A DNA stretch of 64,000 nucleotides, from the NCBI GenBank assembly GCA_937959285.1, contig CALGAR010000025.1:11962-75961 (forward strand), given 5' to 3'. Shown here piece by piece: positions 57,566-64,000 of this stretch (positions are counted from its first letter, which is position 1; each line of letters begins with the position of its first letter). The position numbers were made by a program, and so were the translations under genes. The notes beneath the pieces are model-generated. The model saw nothing but the letters and a program-made list of their open reading frames with translations. It did no database searches and had not been told where the DNA came from. The DNA comes from an uncultured Bryobacterales bacterium. GTDB lineage: Bacteria > Acidobacteriota > Terriglobia > Bryobacterales > Bryobacteraceae.

Positions 57566-59779
57566 TCATCCCTCTGTTTTTTCCTGCCTGGAAGTACTCT
57601 GAGTCATGCTTATTTCCAGCCATTGAAGCGTCTGCTCGGCGAGCGTGTTCAAGCTGTTCGTGATGCGGTCTGTCTCGACGTTCACGAGGGCATAGCGTTC
57701 GGTGAGGGAGTCCCCGGAATGAACAAGCGCATGGTGGTCCTCCCGCAGATCCGGCAGATTCTCGACATGGAGCGGCATTGAACTACGCAGGGCTGCAGCC
57801 AGACAGTAAAGCGTCAGTTCGACGTGATCGGCGAAGGTATGGAACATTTTGCGAGGGGGCACAGGATGGCTGGTGGACAGGCCCGCCTCGAGCGCCATGA
57901 TGGCATGAATCAGACGGTGTGAACTCGCAAGCATGGCTCTCAAGGTGCTGAGCCGTGCCGGAGAAGCTCCGGGTTCCGCGCTGAAGCGGTCCACGGACGC
58001 CTCCAGGTTTGAACGTGCGAGCCGTGAGGCGGCGCGTGCGCGATCCAGCTTGTGAGGTGCCTGGATTTCGGGATGCGTGTAATGATCCCGGACCGCGCGG
58101 AAATAGTCGCGGTAAGCGTCGAGCATGCTGGCCATCGCTTCGGGGACTTGTGTCCGCTCCCACGTGGGCCAGATCAGGTACGCCGCCAGGGCGAGGCTTC
58201 CGCCTACCACGGTGTTTAAAGCCCGCGCGTTGATGACTTCGCTTGGCGCCACGCCACCCACAATTGCAACCATGAAGACCGTAAGGGCGGTGACGGCAGT
58301 CACGAAGATGCCGTAGTTTGCAGGTCCAAAACAGCGAAGCAGGAACGTCAGAACGGCGATCAGCAGGACCTGGAGGCCGAGGGCCGGGTGCAGAAGGTGG
58401 AACAGGCCCGTCGACACGACGAGGCCGGCGAATGTTCCCGCCAGCCGCAGCGTGCCGCGGCTGAACGTGGAAGCAAAATCCGGCCGGAGCACGATGGCGA
58501 TCGTCATGGGCAGCCAGTAGGACCTTTGCCAGGGGAGGCTGCGGGCCAGAGCGTCACCGATGCCTACGCATGCGGCCATACGGATGGCGTGGCGCCATGC
58601 GGCGGACCGGAGGCTGAGGTTAGCCCGGATCACGGCCATCGTTCCACGGATGCGGAACTGCCAGGGCTGCCGGGTCTGCCGCTCTTCGAAGGCCGCCTGG
58701 CCCGCCGGTGTCGCATACGCGGCCAGATCCACCGCAGCGCGGAGTTGTCCTGCAAGCGCGTCGATCTGATGGCGAGCATCGCGGATCATCGCCGCAAGCG
58801 CCGGCCGTTCCGTTCGTTCCACGGCACGCAGTTCCTCGGCTAGTTGCTGCACTTCCGCCAGGCGCTCCGACGTGGCTACTGGCGGCTGCCCGCTCACGAG
58901 TGCACTGGCGACGGAGGAAAGTATCTCTGCCGTCAAAATGAAGCAGCGCTCGAGGAGCTTGCCAGCCGGGTCATTTGGGTTCTCGCGGTCCAGACGAGTG
59001 CGCAACCGGGCGAGCGCGAGCATGCTTAGCCGCATTCGCTCTGCCTGGTTCAGCAAGGAACGGTAGCGGTTGCTCTCGAGACTGTGCCCGCGGCCGGGAG
59101 TGTCGAGCGCGGCTCGCGCCTGGATTGCCTGCGCTGTCGCCGGAGGGGCTTCGGAGGCGCGGATCGGCCCCGCGGCAACGCGTGAGAGTTCCTGATAGAG
59201 GTCGGCCAGCGCCCGGCGTTCCGGTTCATAGCGGCGGATGGGCCACAGCGCCACTGACAAGACCGTTTGGAGGAGCCCACCCGCCAAGGCGAGCAGTCCG
59301 GCTGACAAGGCGTGCTCTGGAGGCAAGTAGTGGCCTGCGAAGACGACCAGGGTCACCAGGCTGATGAGCCCCATGTCCGCCGCGTGGGTACCGAACAGCA
59401 CCAGCATTCCGGCGGCAAAGGCCCACAGGGTCGCGACCGCCACTGCAATCGCGTGCTGCTCGGCGGACAAGGCGCCGACGCTAACGGCGATAGCCACAAG
59501 CAGGCTGACCAGGAACATTCGTCGCCCGCGGTGCGGGTAGGGATCGGAGCTGTCTGAAAATGACGTGGTAAGAGCGCCTGCGCTCACCGCAACTGCCGCT
59601 TCAATATCCCCAATTAGAAGGCCAAAGAAAAGGGGAAGTCCCACCCCGGCTGTGTTGCGCAACGCCAGAACGGGATCAATCTTCTCTGGTTGAACTTTGG
59701 TGACAATTTGCCAGAGCCGGATCCAGGCAGTCCGCTTACTGGCGGCAGGCGCCGGACCTTCCGGCGTCGAAGAAGCCAT
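57566..59779 (-). CDS. FUSC-family inner-membrane exporter
   Basis: A 737-residue membrane protein. Two similar hydrophobic blocks are seen, near residues 35-165 (NTAGVGLPLFFGLLIGDIEA, GRRMFLVSLLVAIAVSVGAL, GMLVLFGTHAADMGLISLVT) and near 385-535 (IRMAACVGIGDALARSLPW, RSYWLPMTIAIVLRPDFAST, VGGSLALAAYLIWPTWERTQ), typical of the fusaric-acid-resistance (FUSC/YccS) fold. A cytoplasmic domain with helices lies between and after them (residues about 200-370 and 550-730). Known: FUSC proteins export aromatic acids or other toxic anions with an energised inner membrane. It follows the MFS gene by 12 bp on the same strand, so they are co-transcribed. Substrate unknown. Confidence 0.85.
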   Translation of the reverse strand: MASSTPEGPAPAASKRTAWIRLWQIVTKVQPEKIDPVLALRNTAGVGLPLFFGLLIGDIEAAVAVSAGALTTSFSDSSDPYPHRGRRMFLVSLLVAIAVSVGALSAEQHAIAVAVATLWAFAAGMLVLFGTHAADMGLISLVTLVVFAGHYLPPEHALSAGLLALAGGLLQTVLSVALWPIRRYEPERRALADLYQELSRVAAGPIRASEAPPATAQAIQARAALDTPGRGHSLESNRYRSLLNQAERMRLSMLALARLRTRLDRENPNDPAGKLLERCFILTAEILSSVASALVSGQPPVATSERLAEVQQLAEELRAVERTERPALAAMIRDARHQIDALAGQLRAAVDLAAYATPAGQAAFEERQTRQPWQFRIRGTMAVIRANLSLRSAAWRHAIRMAACVGIGDALARSLPWQRSYWLPMTIAIVLRPDFASTFSRGTLRLAGTFAGLVVSTGLFHLLHPALGLQVLLIAVLTFLLRCFGPANYGIFVTAVTALTVFMVAIVGGVAPSEVINARALNTVVGGSLALAAYLIWPTWERTQVPEAMASMLDAYRDYFRAVRDHYTHPEIQAPHKLDRARAASRLARSNLEASVDRFSAEPGASPARLSTLRAMLASSHRLIHAIMALEAGLSTSHPVPPRKMFHTFADHVELTLYCLAAALRSSMPLHVENLPDLREDHHALVHSGDSLTERYALVNVETDRITNSLNTLAEQTLQWLEISMTQSTSRQEKTEG

Positions 59780-59791
59780 ATATTTTCATTG

Positions 59792-61135
59792 TCACTCCAA
59801 GAGCTTGCCCTCTTTAGGCTCGGGCAGGAAGAAGCTCGCGGTGAAACCGATCGCGTAGACACCGAACGCGACCGCGGCGGCTGCATACGCGGTTTTCATT
59901 GCTGGGCCGGTTCCCGGCATGACGTTTGCCAGCTGCGCAGTTACCACGGCCATCGAAGTGCCGATCATACGGCCGCCGATATTGGCTGCAAAGCTCTCGC
60001 CGGTACCGCGCAGGTGGATGGGATAGACGCGCGGCAGATAGTTGCCCCAAAAGCTGAACTGGCCGACAGTGAGCAGGCCGGCCAGGAAGATGCCCCATTT
60101 CAGCATCTCCAGGTTGTGCACGGCCGGATACAGGAAGACGAGAGGAACAAGGATGAGCCCTGGGAGTTGGAAGACGCGGAGGAGGTTCCGGCGGCTCAGG
60201 ATCCGGACCGCCAGGAAGGCAAGCAAGAAGCGCCCCAGCAGCCCGCCAATCTCCTGAAAGAACTGAACCGAGCTGATAATCTGCTCCTGCACCGGACGGG
60301 CGAGGTTGGCCACTTCGGGAAGGCCCGGAACGATCCTTGGGATGTGCTGGATGGCGCCGAAAGCTGCTCCATAGCTGCATGCAAACATCAGCGCGGTCAC
60401 GAGGGTTGTTTTTCGGTACTGCGGCTGGAACAGTTCCGCGAAACTTGGGCGCTTCAGCGTTCCCTTCGCCTTCTTCTCTTGCCAATTGGGTGATTCAGGC
60501 AGGAAGGGGCGAATGATCATCAGCGGGAAAGCCGGAAGGACGCCCGAAATCAGCGTATACCGCCACGCCTCATGCCCGCCGTAGATGGCGGGCAGCGACG
60601 GGCCAAGCGTCACGGCAAGATAATAGGCGGCCGTCACCATCAACCCGCCCAAGGAGGAAAAAGCCTGCGTATAGCCGAGAACGGCCTCCCGCGTCTTGGG
60701 ATCGGGGAATAGCTCCGCCAGCCAGGCGACGGCGGCAACGAACTCGACGCAAACACCAATGAATGTGGTGCAGCGAAGGAAAAGCAGCATCTCCGGGCTT
60801 GTGGAGAAGCCGGCGCCGAGCGCGGAGAAGGCATATAGCAGGATGCTGTAAGTGAGAATGCGGCGCCGGCCAAACCGGTCCGTCAGGTATCCGCCAATCA
60901 GGCCGAAGATACCCCCGGCAACCGCGGGAACGTAGAACAACAGGCTGACCCAATTGTTGAACTCAGGTGTGCCGGGACGGATGCCCGCCAGCTCAATCAA
61001 CGCCGGACGGAGGATCAGCGGCAGCACGAGGAGTTCGTATATATCGAAGGCGAAGCCTAGCGCCGCCACGGCGCAGATCGTCCATTGAAGCGGCGTGAGG
61101 CGCAGGCGGCGAGGAGACAGGTCTGGGGTTGCCAT
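59792..61135 (-). CDS. Major-facilitator transporter (sugar/acid porter type)
   Basis: A 447-residue, 12-helix protein. Helix 1 GFAFDIYELLVLPLIL carries the DxxE/D residue pattern of acid/sugar porters. The loop 2-3 motif is GGYLTDRFGRRRILTYS (GxLaDrxGrrr), and the matching loop near the end of helix 6 is RPFLPESPNWQEKK (PESP). Helix 10-12 show FWGNYLPRVYPIHLRGTGES. Known: these fall in the sugar-porter/AAHS region of the MFS. Substrate unknown. It starts 79 bp from the divergent serB, and it is followed by the FUSC gene after 12 bp. Confidence 0.87.
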   Translation of the reverse strand: MATPDLSPRRLRLTPLQWTICAVAALGFAFDIYELLVLPLILRPALIELAGIRPGTPEFNNWVSLLFYVPAVAGGIFGLIGGYLTDRFGRRRILTYSILLYAFSALGAGFSTSPEMLLFLRCTTFIGVCVEFVAAVAWLAELFPDPKTREAVLGYTQAFSSLGGLMVTAAYYLAVTLGPSLPAIYGGHEAWRYTLISGVLPAFPLMIIRPFLPESPNWQEKKAKGTLKRPSFAELFQPQYRKTTLVTALMFACSYGAAFGAIQHIPRIVPGLPEVANLARPVQEQIISSVQFFQEIGGLLGRFLLAFLAVRILSRRNLLRVFQLPGLILVPLVFLYPAVHNLEMLKWGIFLAGLLTVGQFSFWGNYLPRVYPIHLRGTGESFAANIGGRMIGTSMAVVTAQLANVMPGTGPAMKTAYAAAAVAFGVYAIGFTASFFLPEPKEGKLLE

Positions 61136-61213
61136 GGCAAAGGTTCCAGTGTATATGAACCCGGGCAGCCGTGGAATTCGATTTCGGCAGCCTGGAAGCT
61201 AAACTGAAAGAGA

Positions 61214-62449
61214 ATGCTCAAATCGCCCGAATCGCGGGTCTTGCTGATTAATATCACAGGACCCGATAAAGTAGGAGTCACTCACTCGCTCGCCAGGATC
61301 CTCGGCTCTTCGAATGCCCGTATTCTCGATATTGGCCAGGCAGTCATTCACGATGCGCTGACACTCGGCATTCTGGTGGAACTGACACCAGAGATGAAGT
61401 CTTCGACACTGCTGACGGACCTGCTGCTCGAAGCGCACCAACTGGGAGTTCAGATTCGGTATACAGCGGTTTCAGCGGACGAATACCAAAAGTGGGTCGA
61501 CAGCCAGACGAAAGGCCGCTTCCTTATCACGCTGCTCGGCAGGGATATCACAGCGCGCCATCTCGCCGAGGTCAGTGGAATCATCGTGCGGGAAGGCCTT
61601 AACATCGACCGCATCGACCGTCTTTCCGGGCGGACGCCCCTGACTCCTTGCAATGGGCCGAGCCGGGTTTGCGTCGAGCTTGCGGTATCGGGGGAACTTA
61701 CCGATGAGGACGGCATGCGCGCCTCCTTGCTGCGGCTCACGGAGGAACACGAAATCGATATCGCCTTCCAGCACGATAACGTCTATCGCCGGAACCGCCG
61801 TCTGATCGCCTTCGACATGGATTCGACTCTGATACAGACGGAAGTCATCGACGAGCTAGCCAAGCTTGCAGGCGTCGGAGAACAGGTGCAGAAGATTACG
61901 GAAGCGGCAATGCGGGGCGAACTCGATTTCAAGACCAGTTTTCGCAAGCGAGTCTCGCTGCTGCGCGGTCTGCCTGAATCTGCGTTGAACACCGTACGGG
62001 AGAGAGTACCGCTCATGGATGGCGCCGAAAGGCTCACCGCTACGCTGCGCCGTCTGGGCTACAAGATGGCGATTCTCTCGGGCGGCTTTACCTTTGTTGG
62101 CCGCGAGCTTCAGAAGCGGCTCGGCATTGATTTCCTGCACGCAAACGAACTGGAGGTTCGGGACGGTGTTGTTACCGGCGAAGTCTGCTCCGAGATCGTC
62201 GACGGCGCCAAGAAGGCGGAGCTGCTGGAAGCAATTGCCCGCCAGGAGAATCTGAGCCTGGAACAAACGATCGCCGTTGGCGATGGAGCCAACGATCTGC
62301 CGATGCTGAGGATTGCGGGACTCGGGATTGCGTTCCGCGCCAAGCCGATTGTGCGAAGCAGCGCAAGGCAGTCGATTTCCAGGTCTGGTCTCGACGGTAT
62401 TCTCTACTTACTCGGCGTCCGGGACCGCGAGATGGCCGCTGGCTGCTGA
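61214..62449 (+). CDS. serB: Phosphoserine phosphatase SerB with two ACT domains
   Basis: A 411-residue protein with two N-terminal ACT domains (about 8-85, VLLINITGPDKVGVTHSLAR; about 100-180, FLITLLGRDITARHLAEVSG), then the HAD phosphatase. Motif I is LIAFDMDSTLIQTEVIDEL (Asp201, Asp203), motif II/III AILSGGFTFVGRELQKRL, and the final GDGANDLPMLRIAGLGIAF carries the metal Asp. Known: SerB makes L-serine from phosphoserine in the cytoplasm; ACT domains may sense serine. The C-terminus is read through the convergent GH95 gene by 42 bp (to 62449), so these two 3' ends overlap in coding sequence. Confidence 0.96.
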   Translation: MLKSPESRVLLINITGPDKVGVTHSLARILGSSNARILDIGQAVIHDALTLGILVELTPEMKSSTLLTDLLLEAHQLGVQIRYTAVSADEYQKWVDSQTKGRFLITLLGRDITARHLAEVSGIIVREGLNIDRIDRLSGRTPLTPCNGPSRVCVELAVSGELTDEDGMRASLLRLTEEHEIDIAFQHDNVYRRNRRLIAFDMDSTLIQTEVIDELAKLAGVGEQVQKITEAAMRGELDFKTSFRKRVSLLRGLPESALNTVRERVPLMDGAERLTATLRRLGYKMAILSGGFTFVGRELQKRLGIDFLHANELEVRDGVVTGEVCSEIVDGAKKAELLEAIARQENLSLEQTIAVGDGANDLPMLRIAGLGIAFRAKPIVRSSARQSISRSGLDGILYLLGVRDREMAAGC

Positions 62450-64000
62450 CATCCGGAGAGTTTCCGTTACGCGATAGGTTCGGTTGCGCTCGGTGGGAAA
62501 CTCGCTGGTTTTGTCGCCCAGCCGCAGGCGGCAGGGATTGCCGAGTAGAGAACGGATGGTTGCAGAGACAAGGCGGCCTTCCTTCCACTCGATGTCTACC
62601 TCAAAGCCGCCTCGTGCCCGCAACCCTTTGACGAATCCGGACGGCCATGCTGACGGCAGCGCCGGAAGCAGGTGGAGCTCGCCCGCATGGCTCTGCAAAA
62701 GCATTTCGGCAATACCAGCAGCGCCCCCGAAGTTGCCATCAATCTGAAAGGGCGGATGAGAGCAGAGGAGATTCGGAAGAACGCCGCCCCGGTTGTACCG
62801 GATCTCGCCGGACTTGGCTGGCTGAAAGAGGTTGCGCAGCAGCTTGTAGGCGCGCTCCCCATCCTCCATGCGAGCCCAGAAGTTGATCTTCCAGGCACGC
62901 GACCAGCCGGTGCCTTCATCGCCCCGCAGCTCGAGCGTCCGCCGCGCCGCCTCATAGAGTTTGGGCGTACGCCGCTTGCTGATTTGGGTTCCAGGGTGAA
63001 GAGCGTAGAGATGGGAGATGTGCCGGTGCTGCGGATCGGTCTCCATGTGGTCCTCGGCCCACTCCTGAAGCTGGCCGCGCGCACCAACCTGATACGGAAG
63101 CAAGCGGCCGAGCTTCTGCCGTAGCTCCTCGCGAAAGCCGGCGTCTGCATCGAGGATCGTGCTTGCTTCGATGACGGCGTGGAAGAGTTCCCGGATGATC
63201 GCCAGATCCATCGTCGGACCCATGGAAACGCCGGAGCGCCTCTCCCGACCCTGGGCGTCCTTGTAGCGGAAGCCGATTTCCGGTGACACGCCAGCCGCTG
63301 TCACCAGGCGTCCGTTGCCGTCATCAATCAGCCAGTCCGAGAGAAACTCCGCAGCCCCTTTCATCAAAGGGTAGGCCGTGGTGCGCAGGAAGTTCTTGTC
63401 TCCCGTGAACTGGTAGTGCTCCCAGAGATGCTGCGAGAGCCAGGCGCCGCCGAGGGGCCAGAAGGACGGCATAGGGGCGTTATCAACAGGCTGTGCGCTC
63501 CGCCAGAGCGTCGTATTGTGATGGGCGACCCATCCCCGGCGGGCGTACATCTCCTTGGCCACCTTGCGGCCATTAACTGCGAGCTCGGAAAGCATTCGGA
63601 ACAACGGCTCGTGGCATTCGGAGAGGTTCCCCACTTCCGCCAGCCAGTAGTTCATCTCGGTGTTGATGTTGATGGTGTAGCCGCTGGCCCATGGAGGGAT
63701 AACTTCCCGGTTCCAGATGCCTTGCAGGTTCAGGGGCTGCGTGCCCGGGCGGGAGCCTGAAATCATGAGGTAGCGTCCGAACTGGAAATACAAGGCGGCA
63801 AGCCCGGGATCGCGCCCGTCCGCGAAGGCAACGATGCGTTCGTCGGTCGGGATCTCGCTCCTTGAGGGTCCAAGGTAAAGACTGACCCGTTCGAAGAGTC
63901 GGCGGTAGTCTTCCGTGTGCAGCTTTCGAATCTGATCCCAGCTCTGTTTTGCGGCGGCTGCCAAGACCGGTACGACGCGCGTCGCCGGGTCGACGCCCCC
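62408..64000 (-). CDS. Glycoside hydrolase family 95 protein (alpha-L-fucosidase/galactosidase-type), N-terminus outside window
   Basis: The minus-strand frame is open to base 64000 with no start that suits the family, so the gene continues beyond the window; 530 residues are visible. They match the C-terminal part of GH95: WDQIRKLHTEDYRRLFERVS, PTDERIVAFADGRDPGLAAL, SRPGTQPLNLQGIWNREV, NINTEMNYWLAEVGNLSECH, WLSQHLWEHYQFTGDKNFL, VTAAGVSPEIGF and IDGNFGGAAGIAEMLLQSH. Known: GH95 enzymes cut alpha-1,2-fucose (or alpha-L-galactose) from glycans; the NxNxE, SPE and DGNFG segments are part of the active site. Inferred: exported, with its signal peptide outside the window. It converges with serB, overlapping by 42 bp. 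Confidence 0.92.
   Translation of the reverse strand, partial: GGVDPATRVVPVLAAAAKQSWDQIRKLHTEDYRRLFERVSLYLGPSRSEIPTDERIVAFADGRDPGLAALYFQFGRYLMISGSRPGTQPLNLQGIWNREVIPPWASGYTININTEMNYWLAEVGNLSECHEPLFRMLSELAVNGRKVAKEMYARRGWVAHHNTTLWRSAQPVDNAPMPSFWPLGGAWLSQHLWEHYQFTGDKNFLRTTAYPLMKGAAEFLSDWLIDDGNGRLVTAAGVSPEIGFRYKDAQGRERRSGVSMGPTMDLAIIRELFHAVIEASTILDADAGFREELRQKLGRLLPYQVGARGQLQEWAEDHMETDPQHRHISHLYALHPGTQISKRRTPKLYEAARRTLELRGDEGTGWSRAWKINFWARMEDGERAYKLLRNLFQPAKSGEIRYNRGGVLPNLLCSHPPFQIDGNFGGAAGIAEMLLQSHAGELHLLPALPSAWPSGFVKGLRARGGFEVDIEWKEGRLVSATIRSLLGNPCRLRLGDKTSEFPTERNRTYRVTETLRMSAASGHLAVPDAE

Noticed and set aside
1..64000. tRNA, rRNA, CRISPR arrays, transposases, integrases or phage genes
   Set aside because: None seen by eye on either strand. 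Short repeats and hairpins are explained by terminators and the leader repeat.

Overview
The window is GC-rich bacterial chromosome. Its gene complement suggests an Acidobacteriota member close to the Bryobacterales/Solibacterales. The pointers are two very large Oar-like TonB-dependent receptors with N-terminal carboxypeptidase-regulatory (Ig-like) domains, a decayed ADOP-type (acidobacterial duplicated orphan permease) gene, a TonB-C-like secreted protein, an ECF-type sigma factor translationally coupled to a Ser/Thr kinase with TPR-like repeats, many twin-arginine (Tat) exported enzymes, and PQQ-propeller, sulfatase and GH95 genes. This taxonomy is an inference from gene families. I see no rRNA, tRNA, CRISPR array, insertion sequence or phage gene.

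Layout. 1-2.3 kb: a partial Tat-exported M19 dipeptidase, an aldose-1-epimerase-like protein and a coupled Cys-rich exported protein, all on the minus strand. 2.4-5.2 kb: a complete lutABC operon for L-lactate oxidation. 5.2-13.5 kb: a small beta-barrel protein, a repeated Ig-like secreted protein, Smc, and a large secreted Vps62-like protein. 13.7-18 kb: NIPSNAP protein, GH15 glucan hydrolase, Tat-exported aldo/keto reductase, and an HpcH/HpaI aldolase with a signal peptide. 18-21.4 kb: a decaying stretch with a rhodanese-like gene, a frameshifted TonB-C-like gene and a frameshifted, internally deleted ADOP permease. 21.5-26 kb: PQQ-type sugar dehydrogenase lipoprotein, M14 carboxypeptidase, second HpcH/HpaI aldolase, exported-looking D-2-hydroxyacid dehydrogenase. 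26.4-28.9 kb: a minus-strand regulatory cluster of LysR regulator, coupled tail-anchored unknown, GGDEF-like domain with a ruined active site, and intact PilZ protein. 29-37.7 kb: TIGR03790 protein, NadD-like nucleotidyltransferase, zinc-ribbon membrane protein, endonuclease III, Gfo/Idh/MocA oxidoreductase, response regulator, TauE-type permease, PrxQ peroxiredoxin, Fsr-like MFS exporter coupled to queC. 37.7-45.3 kb: PAS-GAF histidine kinase, oligopeptidase B, orphan ABC-2 permease, sulfatase, and an enolase-superfamily gene broken by two frameshifts. 45.3-50.3 kb: kinase and sigma factor, diverging from a PQQ propeller/EF-hand protein. 50.4-57.5 kb: two TonB-dependent receptors. 57.6-64 kb: MFS-FUSC exporter pair, SerB, and a partial GH95 fucosidase.

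Taken together the genes fit a heterotroph that takes up and breaks down complex carbohydrates and peptides, with many enzymes exported through Tat. The least explained part is the LysR / tail-anchored / dead GGDEF / PilZ cluster and the intergenic sequence beside it (26.0-28.9 kb). The three frameshifted genes could be real decay or assembly errors; sequence alone cannot decide this.
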